Shown: piece by piece, positions 51,706-59,622 of the stretch | How the letters are laid out: each line of letters starts with the position of its first letter | Position numbering within the stretch: the stretch's first letter is position 1 | DNA from: PALSA-911 sp963743035 | GTDB taxonomy: Bacteria; Pseudomonadota; Alphaproteobacteria; Acetobacterales; Acetobacteraceae | Length of the DNA stretch: 64,000 nt | Reading direction: 5' to 3' | Assembly: GCA_963743035.1 (NCBI GenBank) | Contig: CAVUOB010000004.1 | Span: 124,001 to 188,000 of the forward strand | The notes under the pieces: generated by a model | What the model was told of the DNA's origin: nothing | Database searches by the model: none | What the model saw: the letters and a program-made list of their open reading frames with translations, nothing else | Position numbers and translations under genes: made by a program

Positions 51706-52500
51706 CTACCCGAGGCCCGGCAACCCGGCAAAGACCTCGCGCACCGCCACCTGCCACGAGCCGAGCAGCATGGCGGCCAGCGCGGCGAACATGGCCAATC
51801 CGCCGAGGATCTGCGCCGGCATCGCGACGAAATATACCTGCAGCCGCGGCACCAACCGCGCCATCAGCCCGATCGACACCTGCCACAACACGGACGCCAG
51901 GACGAACGGCGCCGCCAGCCGCAGCGCCAGTGTGAAGCCTTGCGCCGCCGCGTCCAGCGCCGTCTCCGCCAGGTCACCCGCCGGAAGCAGCGCCCCCGGT
52001 GCAACCAGCCGGTAGCTGCCACCCAGCGCCGCCAGCGCCGGCGCATGAAGGCCGGAGGCCAGAACCGCCACCGGCGCCGCCAGCGCCAGCATCCGCCCCA
52101 GCGCCGTCGCCTGCGCGCCCAGCTCCGCATCCGGCTGCAATACGTTCGACAGCCCGAGCATATAGGAGATCATCTGCCCCGAGATCGGCAGGGCCAGCAC
52201 CACCATGCGCGCCAGCCAACCGATCCAAAGCCCGGTCGCCACCTCCGCCAGCACCATCCCCGCCATCGGCATCACATTGTCGGGCGCCGCGCCCACCATC
52301 GGCGCGATGCCAGGCAGCAGCAGCCCGGTTACGCACACGGCCAGGCCCGCGCGCACCATCATCGGCAGTTCCGCCTCGCCCAGCCCGGGCAGCAGCATCA
52401 GCGCCGAGCCGACCCGCCCGAGCACCAGCGCGAAGGCGAATGCCAACCCGGGCAGCGCCTGCAAGAACTCCCGCGCCGCCTGGGTTTCGGGCGGGCTCAC
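51706..52500 (-). CDS. fliR: Flagellar biosynthesis protein FliR
   Basis: A 264-residue polytopic membrane protein of the flagellar export gate. Features are LVLGRVGSALMLLPGLGEAELPMM near the N-terminus (split: LVLGRVGSALMLLP, GLGEAELPMM), GQMISYMLGLSN and LASVLWQVSIGLMARLVPRL, all typical of FliR. GTG start at 52500 overlaps the fliQ stop (GTGA). With FliP and FliQ it forms the helical export channel. Confidence 0.93.
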   Translation of the reverse strand: MSPPETQAAREFLQALPGLAFAFALVLGRVGSALMLLPGLGEAELPMMVRAGLAVCVTGLLLPGIAPMVGAAPDNVMPMAGMVLAEVATGLWIGWLARMVVLALPISGQMISYMLGLSNVLQPDAELGAQATALGRMLALAAPVAVLASGLHAPALAALGGSYRLVAPGALLPAGDLAETALDAAAQGFTLALRLAAPFVLASVLWQVSIGLMARLVPRLQVYFVAMPAQILGGLAMFAALAAMLLGSWQVAVREVFAGLPGLG

Positions 52501-52769
52501 GACCCACCGACCATCACCAGCCGGTCGAGCAGCACATGGGTGAAATCGACCAGGGTCGAGAGCATGAACGGGCCCAGCAGAACCATCGTCACCGCCAGCG
52601 CCAGCGCCTTCGGCACGAAAGCCAGCGTCGCCTCATTGATCTGCGTGATCGCCTGCAGCAGGGACACCAGCAATCCGATCGCCAGCGCAACCGCCAAGGG
52701 TGGTCCGCCAAGCCGCAAAGTCACCCACATCGCCTCCCGCATCAGGACCGCCAGATCGCCGTCGGTCAT
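52497..52769 (-). CDS. fliQ: Flagellar biosynthesis protein FliQ
   Basis: A 90-residue two-helix protein. GPPLAVALAIGLLVSLLQAI and ATQINEATLAFVPKALAL are the FliQ signature. ATG 52769 is chosen because it starts where the family starts; an in-frame extension upstream lies in the hairpin-rich spacer. There is no strong ribosome site. The stop overlaps the fliR start. Confidence 0.93.
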   Translation of the reverse strand: MTDGDLAVLMREAMWVTLRLGGPPLAVALAIGLLVSLLQAITQINEATLAFVPKALALAVTMVLLGPFMLSTLVDFTHVLLDRLVMVGGS

Positions 52770-52855
52770 GAGCCAAGAAAGCAAGGCGGGGGGCACTGCC
52801 AATGTGGCCGCCCTGTCTCGACTGCCCCCCTCATGAAGAAAGCAGTAGCGGGTTT

Positions 52856-52901
52856 CCAAAGGGCTCCGCCCTTTGGCGGGGTCCAGGGGCAGCGCCCCTG
52901 G
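52856..52901. repeat. Paired hairpin repeat between fliQ and fliE
   Basis: Two small perfect hairpins: CCAAAGGGCTCCGCCCTTTGG (nine-base-pair stem, loop TCC) shown as CCAAAGGGC and GCCCTTTGG, and CCAGGGGCAGCGCCCCTGG (eight-base-pair stem). They resemble the arms of the large inverted repeat at 50375-50625 and the hairpins at the IS insertion site. In the fliE-fliQ mRNA they may tune downstream expression. Confidence 0.7.
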
Positions 52902-52932
52902 CCTTTCTTCCTCACCCCCGAGACCCTAGGCA

Positions 52933-53262
52933 TCAGATCGGCATACGCAGGATGTCCTGGTAGGCCTGCACCACCCGGTCCCGGATCGCGGTCGCCGATT
53001 GCAATGCCAGTTCCGCCTTGGATACGGCCGTAACCACATCGGTCAGATTGCCGTTGCCCGCGATCGCGTCCATCGACTTCGCCTCGGCCGCATGGCCGGT
53101 ATCCACGACGCCCTGGATCGCGCGCTGCAGCACGGCGCCGAAACCACCGCTCTCCGAACCCTGCGCGCCGCTGTCCACGCGGCCATAGGCCTCCGCCGCC
53201 ACGGACGGGCGGACCGTGATGGTCGGCATTCCCGTCGGCACGGTTACCGGCAGCGTGCTCAT
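52933..53262 (-). CDS. fliE: Flagellar hook-basal body complex protein FliE
   Basis: A 109-residue basal-body adaptor. The C-terminal half carries the FliE pattern (AVSKAELALQSATAIRDRVV, QAYQDILRMPI). It joins the MS ring and rod. The ATG overlaps the flgC stop. The N-terminal 35 residues are Thr/Val/Pro-rich and less conserved. Confidence 0.9.
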   Translation of the reverse strand: MSTLPVTVPTGMPTITVRPSVAAEAYGRVDSGAQGSESGGFGAVLQRAIQGVVDTGHAAEAKSMDAIAGNGNLTDVVTAVSKAELALQSATAIRDRVVQAYQDILRMPI

Positions 53263-53666
53263 TTCAGCATTTCGATCGTCCGGGTCAGCATGCTCCGCGT
53301 GACCTGCATCACCGACAGGTTGGCGCTGTACGAACGCTGCGCCTCCCGCATGTCCATCACCTCGGTGAAGCTGTTGACGTTCGGCAGCTTCACATAGCCC
53401 GCATCGTCAGCCGCCGGGTTGGACGGATCGAAGCGCAGCGGCAGATCCGACTTGTCCTGGCCGATCTCCTTCACCCGCACCGTGCTCTCCCCCAGCGCCC
53501 GATCGAGCTTGTTCTCGAACGTGATCGTCTTGCGCCGATACGGATCCGCCCCCTTGCTCGACCCGAAGCTGTCCTGGTTCGCCAGGTTCTCCGCGATCAC
53601 CCGCAGCCGCGTGGTCTGCACGTCCATCCCACGGGCCGATATCGCCAGGGCATTGCTCAAATCCAT
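53259..53666 (-). CDS. flgC: Flagellar basal-body rod protein FlgC
   Basis: A 135-residue rod protein with MDLSNALAISARGMDVQTTR, VIAENLANQDS and the C-terminal NVNSFTEVMDMREAQRSY, then TRSMLTRTIEML. ATG 53666 has AGGAGG upstream, so the eight-residue extension further upstream is rejected. Lies between flgB and fliE. Confidence 0.95.
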   Translation of the reverse strand: MDLSNALAISARGMDVQTTRLRVIAENLANQDSFGSSKGADPYRRKTITFENKLDRALGESTVRVKEIGQDKSDLPLRFDPSNPAADDAGYVKLPNVNSFTEVMDMREAQRSYSANLSVMQVTRSMLTRTIEMLK

Positions 53667-53702
53667 GCAAACCTCCTCAAGGAAAACCATCGTCCATGCC
53701 GC

Positions 53703-54086
53703 CTATTGTCCGCGGCCAAGCGCGGTGCGGAACATGCCGAGGTATTTCTTGTACAGATTGGTCACCAGTTCCTGCGTCGTCTCGGTATCGGCAACCTTGG
53801 TCAGTTGTTCGTCCAGCACCACCGCATTCCCGTCCGGCGCGCGCTCGGCCGGCTTCTCGGCCGCCACCTGATCCGGCGCCGTGCCGCCTGCGCTGCCGAG
53901 GTGACCGGCCTGCGTGCGCGCCAGGGAAGTGCCATGGGCCTTCGCCATGATGGCGGCGAAGGGCACCAGATCATGCGCCTGCCAGTGCGGTGTATTCACA
54001 TTGGCGATGTTCGTCGCCAGCACCTTCTGACGTTGATCCGCCCAGGCCATCCGCTGTTCCGCCAGGTCGAGCAATGCGATCGTCAT
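53703..54086 (-). CDS. flgB: Flagellar basal-body rod protein FlgB
   Basis: A 127-residue rod protein: MTIALLDLAEQRMAWADQR, VLATNIANVNTPHWQAHDL and the C-terminal TQELVTNLYKKYLGMFRTAL helix are typical. First gene of the minus-strand flagellar operon; a 141-base gap separates it from the divergent gene at 54228, the likely site of promoters. No clear CtrA box was seen there. Confidence 0.94.
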   Translation of the reverse strand: MTIALLDLAEQRMAWADQRQKVLATNIANVNTPHWQAHDLVPFAAIMAKAHGTSLARTQAGHLGSAGGTAPDQVAAEKPAERAPDGNAVVLDEQLTKVADTETTQELVTNLYKKYLGMFRTALGRGQ

Positions 54087-54227
54087 CGGACCGATCCATC
54101 CCTGTCATTTATGCGCCCACTCTGATCCGCCGGCCTGAACAACAGATTAATCGACTGCAGAAAACACCCGCGCATGCCGCGGCCCGCTGACAAGATTTCG
54201 GTAACCCGCCGGCGCTACGCTCGGCCC

Positions 54228-54527
54228 ATGCAGAGCCATCCCCTCCATGCCAGCTTCAATGTTCCCCATTCCGGCATCGACGCAATGCGCGGTCTCGGCG
54301 ACAATCTCCGCCACATGCTGCGCATGACCCGGGGCCTGGTCGCCAGCGGCCGCAGCGTCGACGTCGCCGGCCTCGAACGTCAGATCGGCCTGCTCTGCGC
54401 CAAGACCCTGGACCTCGCGCCCGATGAGGGCCGCATGCTGCGCCCGATGCTCGTCGGGCTGCTCGCCGATCTCGATGCCCTCTCCAGCGCCCTGGCTCAG
54501 CAATTCGCCAATCCCGAACCCGGATAG
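54228..54527 (+). CDS. Hypothetical 99-residue protein preceding fliO-fliP
   Basis: A small, mostly helical soluble protein (GLGDNLRHMLRMTRGLVASG, VDVAGLERQIGLLCAKTLDL, RPMLVGLLADLDALSSALAQ). ATG 54228 is preferred to the longer frame from 54174. Position directly before fliO suggests a flagellar helper such as an export chaperone, but the sequence gives no family name. Short helical proteins of this kind often occur in this spot in alphaproteobacterial flagellar loci. Confidence 0.65.
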   Translation: MQSHPLHASFNVPHSGIDAMRGLGDNLRHMLRMTRGLVASGRSVDVAGLERQIGLLCAKTLDLAPDEGRMLRPMLVGLLADLDALSSALAQQFANPEPG

Positions 54528-54576
54528 CCGCAGCCACGCCCGGGAACCCTACCCCAAACCGGCAAAAGGCCGACCT

Positions 54577-54849
54577 ATGGACAGCTCTCCCGTTTCCCTC
54601 CTCACCGCGCTCGCGGCACTGATCTTCGTGGTTTGCGCGATCTGCCTCGCCGGCCGCTTGCTGCGCTTCGCCCGCTCGGCCACCAGCGCGCCCATGGGCA
54701 AACGCCTCGCGATCACCGACAGCCTGGCCCTCGGCCCGCGCCGGCGCCTGCTGGTCATTCGTTGCGACGGAAAGGATCTGCTGCTGCTGACCGGCGGCAC
54801 CCAGGATCTGATGCTCGGCTGGCTTGCCCGGCCGGAAGCCGGACCATGA
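54577..54849 (+). CDS. fliO: Flagellar biosynthetic protein FliO
   Basis: A 90-residue protein with one N-terminal membrane helix (VSLLTALAALIFVVCAICLA) followed by the FliO/MopB domain: KRLAITDSLALGPRRRLLVI and LTGGTQDLMLGWL. It stabilises FliP during export-gate assembly. Its stop overlaps the fliP ATG (ATGA). Confidence 0.88.
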   Translation: MDSSPVSLLTALAALIFVVCAICLAGRLLRFARSATSAPMGKRLAITDSLALGPRRRLLVIRCDGKDLLLLTGGTQDLMLGWLARPEAGP

Positions 54850-55589
54850 TCCGCGGCCTCGCCACGGCGCTCTGCCTGCTGGCGGCTGTCGTTCCGGATA
54901 TCGCCCACGCCCAGTCGCTGAACATCGACCTCGGCCACGCCGGAGACGCCGGCGCCACCGGCCGCCTGGTGCAGCTCACGGCGCTCATCACCGTGCTATC
55001 CCTGGCGCCGAGCCTGCTGGTGATGATGACGGCATTCACCCGCATCGTCATCGTGCTGTCGTTGCTGCGCAGCGCCATCGGCACGCAGGGCACCCCGCCC
55101 AACATGGTGCTGATCGGCCTGGCGCTGTTCCTCACCTTCTTCGTCATGCAGCCGGTGCTGGACCAGGCCTGGACCGCCGGCCTGCTGCCGCTCAGCCAGG
55201 GCAAGGTCGGTGAACTCGACGGCCTGGCCCAGGCCGCCGAACCGTTCCGCCGCTTCATGACCACCAATGTCCGCCAGAGCGACCTGCAGCTTTTCCTGGA
55301 CCTCGCCCATCTTTCCGCGCCCGCCGCGACCGAGCCGCAGCCCTGGCGCGCCGTCGTTCCGGCCTTCATGATCGGCGAGCTTCGCCGGGCGTTCGAAATG
55401 GGCTTCCTGCTCTATCTGCCCTTCCTGGTGATCGACATGGTGGTCTCCTCCGTGCTCATGAGCCTGGGCATGATGATGCTGCCGCCAAGCGCGGTGTCCC
55501 TGCCGTTCAAGCTGATCTTCTTCGTTCTGGTCGATGGCTGGCGCCTGGTCGCCGGCAGCCTGGTGCAGAGCTTCGCGCCAGCTGGTTGA
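54846..55589 (+). CDS. fliP: Flagellar biosynthetic protein FliP
   Basis: A 247-residue export-gate protein. It has a cleavable signal peptide (AHA at 20-22), then the FliP domain: LTALITVLSLAPSLLVMMTA, FTRIVIVLSLLRSAIGTQ, PPNMVLIGLALFLTFFV and, near the end, PFLVIDMVVSSVLMSLGMMM. Complete. The IS4-type element lies about 30 bases downstream, so the gene itself is not damaged; any gene that followed it in the ancestor is now separated. Confidence 0.96.
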   Translation: MIRGLATALCLLAAVVPDIAHAQSLNIDLGHAGDAGATGRLVQLTALITVLSLAPSLLVMMTAFTRIVIVLSLLRSAIGTQGTPPNMVLIGLALFLTFFVMQPVLDQAWTAGLLPLSQGKVGELDGLAQAAEPFRRFMTTNVRQSDLQLFLDLAHLSAPAATEPQPWRAVVPAFMIGELRRAFEMGFLLYLPFLVIDMVVSSVLMSLGMMMLPPSAVSLPFKLIFFVLVDGWRLVAGSLVQSFAPAG

Positions 55590-55607
55590 CGGATAGTCAG
55601 CAAGTCT

Positions 55608-55620
55608 GGGGCTTTGCCCC
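55608..55620. repeat. Left copy of the target-site duplication at the IS element
   Basis: GGGGCTTTGCCCC, itself a hairpin-forming palindrome, sits exactly at the left IS end. The right end is followed by GGGGCTCTGCCCC at 56943-56955, differing at one base. A 13-base direct repeat here fits a target duplication of a pre-existing hairpin repeat. Confidence 0.65.
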
Positions 55621-56942
55621 ATAGGCGCGAATCTAAGGCTTGCGTCGGCTCGATTGAGGGTGATTCGTAAGGTGAATGGAACGCTCCCTTGAAGACGGCC
55701 AATGGTCGTCGATTGTCTCGCGTCTGAGCGAAGTTGCCGATCTGGAGACGACCGCGCGCTCATTCGGTGCCTTGCAGCGGGTGCGAAAGGTGCGCCGTGC
55801 GGAGGACCTTCTTCGCTTGGCGTTGATGTATGGACCCGGCCATTTGTCGTTGCGCACGACGGCGGCGATGGCCGGCGATGGGGCGATCGTGGCGCTGAGC
55901 GACAAGGGTGTGCTCGGGCGTTTGCGCAAGATGGGCGACTGGCTGGAGCATCTGTTGCAGCGTCTGCTGGAGCAGCGGCGAGGCCTGGCCTGCGGCGAAG
56001 CGGCGCTGAACCTGGCGCTGGTGGATGGCTCGGTGGTTTGCGCGCCGGGCAGCACCGGTAGCGACTGGCGGCTGCATGCCCGCTTTGATCCCGGGCGGGG
56101 CTGCTTTGCCGACCTGGTTCTCACCCAAGGCAAGCTCGCCGAACGGGTGGACCGGACGCAGATCCAAGCCGGTCAAACCGTGATCCAGGACCGCGGCTAT
56201 GCGCGGGTGCGCGACTTCTCGGCGGTGCTGGCGGCCAAGGCCGACTTCATCACCCGGATTGGCTGGAACGCCTTGCGACTGCTCGACGCGACGGGGCAGC
56301 GCATCGACCTGTTGCAGCTTCTACCGCAATCCTCTGGCGTGGCCGAGCATCCGGTCTACCTCAAAGGCGTGGACGCCCCGCTGCGGCTGGTGATCCAGGC
56401 CATGCCGGCCGAACACGCCGAGCGGCAGCGCAAGCGGATGGCCCGCAAGGCGGGCAAGAGCGGCCACAAGCTCGACGCACGCACCACTACGGCCGCCGGC
56501 TATCTGATCCTGGCGACCTCGCTATCGGCCCAGGCCCAGCCGGCGGAGCGCATCATCGAGATGTATCGCAACCGCTGGCAGATCGAGCTTGGCTTCAAGC
56601 GGCTCAAGACGCTGGGTGGCCTGGACAGGCTGCCGGCGATGGACCCCGCGCTGGCGCGGACCTGGCTGCTGGCCCAACTGATCGTCGCTGTATTGACCGA
56701 CGAAATCGCCAGCGAGATTGTCGGCTTTCCCCCCTAAGCTGGCCGCTGTCCGCTGCCGGCGAATGTCCATCTGGCGCGCCTGGCAGATCGCCCATCGCAC
56801 CCTCGTCAGGGCCATATTGCCAACCCCAAGAAAGCGAACCAGGCAGGCCACCAACGCCATGCGCCACACACTGGCCGAGGCGCCAAGGCAGAGAACCCTA
56901 CAATGCGCAGACCTGAGAATAACCCGGTAAGTTCGCGCTTAT
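55621..56942 (+). mobile_element. IS4-family insertion sequence, 1,322 bases
   Basis: The ends are imperfect inverted repeats: ATAGGCGCGAATCTAAGG on the left and ATAAGCGCGAACTTACCGG read inward from the right, matching at about 12 of the first 14 positions. The element encodes one IS4-type DDE transposase and is flanked by the 13-base near-perfect repeat described above. It lies between fliP and the N-ATPase operon. The transposase gene is frameshifted, so the copy may be inactive. Confidence 0.75.
55676..56930 (+). pseudogene. IS4-family DDE transposase, frameshifted near its C-terminus
   Basis: From ATG 55676, 353 codons are open. DDE residues are visible: D in ALVDGSVVCAP, D in TVIQDRGYARVRD, and the YREK block in MYRNRWQIELGFKRLKTLGG. 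The frame stops in GFPP at a run of six C (56729-56734). One C fewer restores the family end in frame: KLAAVRCRRMSIWRAWQIAH, RTLVRAILPTPRKR and a basic tail to 56930. So a homopolymer indel, real or technical, truncates the protein by about 64 residues after the catalytic residues. Confidence 0.85.
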
Positions 56943-56955
56943 GGGGCTCTGCCCC
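56943..56955. repeat. Right copy of the target-site duplication at the IS element
   Basis: GGGGCTCTGCCCC directly follows the right IS end and matches the left copy except for one base. It continues into AGACCCTGGG, the flank typical of this dispersed hairpin family. Confidence 0.65.
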
Positions 56956-57096
56956 AGACCCTGGGCGTGGAGCCTCTCTTACCGAAGCGGAGCGGCATCG
57001 GGCGAATCTGGATGCATTCCACGCCCTTGCCGCCGTGCCGGTGCGCTCGGCACCTGCCTGGCCGGCAGCGGGGCGCCGGCAGCCCAGGCACGGCAC

Positions 57097-57110
57097 TTGA
57101 CGCAGATCAA
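57097..57110. promoter_or_regulatory. FNR/CRP-family-like box upstream of the N-ATPase operon
   Basis: TTGACGCAGATCAA has half-sites TTGAC and ATCAA around four bases, close to the TTGAT-N4-ATCAA and TTGAC-N4-GTCAA sites of FNR, FixK, NNR-type regulators. It is 77 bases before the atpD ATG, a possible position for an activator, in a long 5' region that begins just after the IS. Confidence 0.4.
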
Positions 57111-57186
57111 CGCGTCAGAGCGCGCAGGGGACGCAGATGCTCACTTCTGCCTTGTCCCCACATCGATTCCGGCGACCGGACATTCC

Positions 57187-58611
57187 ATGGCCCCTACTGC
57201 ATCGATAGGTTCAGTCGTATCCGTTCGCGGTGCCGTCGTGGACGTTCGCTTCGCGGGCGACGGGCTGCCGCCGATCAATGCCGCGCTGATCGTCGAATGG
57301 GACAGGCCCGAGCCGCTGGTCCTGGAAGTGCACAGCCATGTCGACGCGGCAACCGTTCGCGGCATTGCGCTGCAAGCGACCGCGGGGCTCGCCCGCGGCA
57401 CCAGGGTGCGTACGACCGGGGCGCCTGTTTCGGTTCCGGTCGGCGACGCGGTGCTGGGCCGTCTGCTCGATGTGGTCGGGACGCTGCGCGATCGCGGCCC
57501 GGCGCTGCCGGACGATACGCCGCGTCGCGGCATCCACAATCCGCCGCCGGCGCTGCAGGACGAGACCTCGACCACCGATGTGTTCGAGACCGGCATCAAG
57601 GTGATCGACCTGCTGGCGCCGCTCGCCCGGGGCGGCAAGGCAGCGATGTTCGGCGGCGCCGGCGTCGGCAAGACGGTGCTGGTGATGGAGCTGATCCACG
57701 CCATGGTCGAGAAGTACCAGGGCATCTCGGTATTCGCCGGGGTGGGGGAGCGTTCCCGCGAAGGCCATGAGCTGCTGACCGACATGCAGGGTTCGGGCGT
57801 GCTGGCGCGCACTGTGCTGGTCTACGGGCAGATGAACGAGCCGCCCGGCGCGCGCTGGCGGGTGCCGCTGACGGCGCTGACGATCGCCGAGTATTTCCGC
57901 GACCAGAAGCACCAGAACGTGCTGCTGCTGATGGACAATGTGTTTCGGTTCGTCCAGGCAGGAAGCGAACTCTCCAGCCTGCTGGGACGCCTGCCGTCGC
58001 GGGTCGGTTATCAGCCGACATTGGCGAGCGAGGTGGCATCGCTGCAGGAACGCATCGCCTCGGTCGCCGGTGCGGCGGTCACCGCCATCCAGGCCGTCTA
58101 TGTCCCGGCCGACGACTTCACCGACCCGGCGGTAACGGCGATCTCCAGCCATATGGACAGCATCATCATGCTGTCGCGCGCCCTGGCGGCCGAGGCGTTC
58201 TACCCGGCGATCGATCCGCTGGCCTCCTCGTCCGTGCTGCTCGATCCCCTGGTGGTGGGCGAGGCGCATTATCGCCTGGCCGAACGCGCCCGCGAGGCGC
58301 TGGCCCGCTTCAAGGACCTACAGGACATCATCGCCCTGCTCGGCGTGGAGGAACTCGGCGCGCACGACCGGCTGATCGTCAGGCGGGCGCGCCGTCTGCA
58401 ACGCTTCCTTAGCCAGCCTTTCGCGGTGACGGAGGCATTTACCGGCACGCCGGGCCGCAGCGTTGCCCGCGCCGACACGCTTGCGGGCTGCCGTGCCATA
58501 CTGGATGGCGAGACCGACGACTGGGCGGAGAGCTCGCTCTACATGGTCGGAACCCTGGAGGAGGCGCGGCAAAAAGAGCAGGCTGGCGCCGGGACGGAAC
58601 ACAAGCCATGA
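57187..58611 (+). CDS. atpD: N-type ATPase subunit beta
   Basis: A 474-residue catalytic subunit. Walker A GGAGVGKT is at residues 156-163; GERSREGHELL and the DNVFRFVQAGSELSSLLGRL block are present, split as DNVFRFVQAG and SELSSLLGRLPSR. The gene order that follows (atpC, Q, R, B, E, F, A, G, no separate delta gene) is diagnostic of the N-ATPase, a second F-type ATPase that many bacteria carry by transfer. It starts the operon; the next gene overlaps by four bases. Confidence 0.95.
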   Translation: MAPTASIGSVVSVRGAVVDVRFAGDGLPPINAALIVEWDRPEPLVLEVHSHVDAATVRGIALQATAGLARGTRVRTTGAPVSVPVGDAVLGRLLDVVGTLRDRGPALPDDTPRRGIHNPPPALQDETSTTDVFETGIKVIDLLAPLARGGKAAMFGGAGVGKTVLVMELIHAMVEKYQGISVFAGVGERSREGHELLTDMQGSGVLARTVLVYGQMNEPPGARWRVPLTALTIAEYFRDQKHQNVLLLMDNVFRFVQAGSELSSLLGRLPSRVGYQPTLASEVASLQERIASVAGAAVTAIQAVYVPADDFTDPAVTAISSHMDSIIMLSRALAAEAFYPAIDPLASSSVLLDPLVVGEAHYRLAERAREALARFKDLQDIIALLGVEELGAHDRLIVRRARRLQRFLSQPFAVTEAFTGTPGRSVARADTLAGCRAILDGETDDWAESSLYMVGTLEEARQKEQAGAGTEHKP

Positions 58612-59030
58612 GGTTGCGCATCGTCACGCCGCTCTCCGTGGCCGTCGATGAGGACGGGGTGCTAGCGCTGCGCGCCGAAGACGCCACCGGCAGCTTCGGG
58701 ATATTGCCTGGGCATGCGGATTTCCTCACCAGCCTGGCGATCTCCGTCGTCAGTTGGCGGGGCGCCGAGGGCACGCGGCGCTATTGCGCGGTGCGCCGCG
58801 GCGTTCTTACCGTCCTCGCCGGGCGGGAGATCGCCATCGCGACGCGCGAGGCCGTCCCCGGCGACGACCTCGCGACGCTCGACCAGACGGTACTGAGCGG
58901 CTTTCGCGCCGATATCGAGGCGGAGCGGACGGAGCATGTCGAAACCACGCGCCTGCAACTGAACGCCATCCGCCAGATCATGCGCCATCTTCTGCCGGGC
59001 AGGCGCGGCGATGGGGGGAACTTCGCATGA
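58608..59030 (+). CDS. atpC: N-type ATPase subunit epsilon
   Basis: A 140-residue protein with the epsilon beta-sandwich domain (MRLRIVTPLSVAVDEDGVLA, GSFGILPGHADFLTSLAISV, RYCAVRRGVLTVLAGREIAI) and a short C-terminal helix. It joins the gamma stalk to the c ring. ATG 58608 overlaps the atpD stop (ATGA); the next gene also overlaps. Confidence 0.9.
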   Translation: MRLRIVTPLSVAVDEDGVLALRAEDATGSFGILPGHADFLTSLAISVVSWRGAEGTRRYCAVRRGVLTVLAGREIAIATREAVPGDDLATLDQTVLSGFRADIEAERTEHVETTRLQLNAIRQIMRHLLPGRRGDGGNFA

Positions 59031-59320
59031 ATGCGCCACGGAACGACCCGGACGAGCAGGACAAGCTGGTGCAGGGGGTCCGGCTGCGCGGCGAACGCCA
59101 CCAGCGCTGGCTGCGCGAGGGCGAGCCCTCGGTCGCGCGCCGCCTTGCCCAGATCGGCGTGCTCGGCTGGATCATCGTCCTGCCGATGCTGATCGGGGTG
59201 TTCGCCGGACGCTGGCTCGACCACAAATTCAACTCCGGACTGTTCTGCACCGCGCCGCTGCTGATGCTCGGGCTGGCGCTGGGATGCTGGTCCGCCTGGA
59301 AATGGATGCAGAGCGCATGA
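59027..59320 (+). CDS. atpQ: N-type ATPase subunit AtpQ (AtpI-like)
   Basis: A 97-residue protein with a hydrophilic head (RLRGERHQRWLREGEPSVAR) and two membrane helices (IGVLGWIIVLPMLIGVFAGR and APLLMLGLALGCWSAW) with WLDHKFNSG between, as in AtpI-like AtpQ. It is specific to N-ATPase operons and probably helps assemble the c ring. ATGA overlap with atpC. Confidence 0.85.
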   Translation: MNAPRNDPDEQDKLVQGVRLRGERHQRWLREGEPSVARRLAQIGVLGWIIVLPMLIGVFAGRWLDHKFNSGLFCTAPLLMLGLALGCWSAWKWMQSA

Positions 59321-59622
59321 GCTTTCCTCCGTTCGATCCCCTGCCGTCCTGGGCGATGATCCTTGGCCTCGTGGCGCATCTGGCCGCCGGGATCGCGGTC
59401 GGGATCGTCTATTTCCGCAGCCTGTGGTGGAACGCCCGCCGGTTCGCAGGCGGCGGGCGGGTGACGACGACACTCGCCCTGATGGCCGGACGGTTCGCGC
59501 TGCTGGGCGGCCTGCTGGCGCTGGCGAGCCTGGAAGGCGCGCTGCCGCTGCTGCTGATGGCGCTTGGCGTGCTGATCGCCCGTGCCGTCGTCATGCGCGC
59601 CGTTCGGGCGGCCGCGCCATGA
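59317..59622 (+). CDS. atpR: N-type ATPase subunit AtpR
   Basis: A 101-residue protein with three membrane helices. Arg59 (MAGRFALLGG) and Arg89 (LIARAVVMR) lie within or at helices, matching the idea that AtpR arginines can meet the carboxylates of the c ring. The gene is found only in N-ATPase operons. Overlaps atpQ and atpB by ATGA. Confidence 0.85.
   Translation: MSFPPFDPLPSWAMILGLVAHLAAGIAVGIVYFRSLWWNARRFAGGGRVTTTLALMAGRFALLGGLLALASLEGALPLLLMALGVLIARAVVMRAVRAAAP

Noticed and set aside
54087..54227. Possible CtrA binding sites in the flagellar divergent promoter region
   Set aside because: Only a single TTAA is present; no TTAA-N7-TTAA or TTAACCAT pattern was found.
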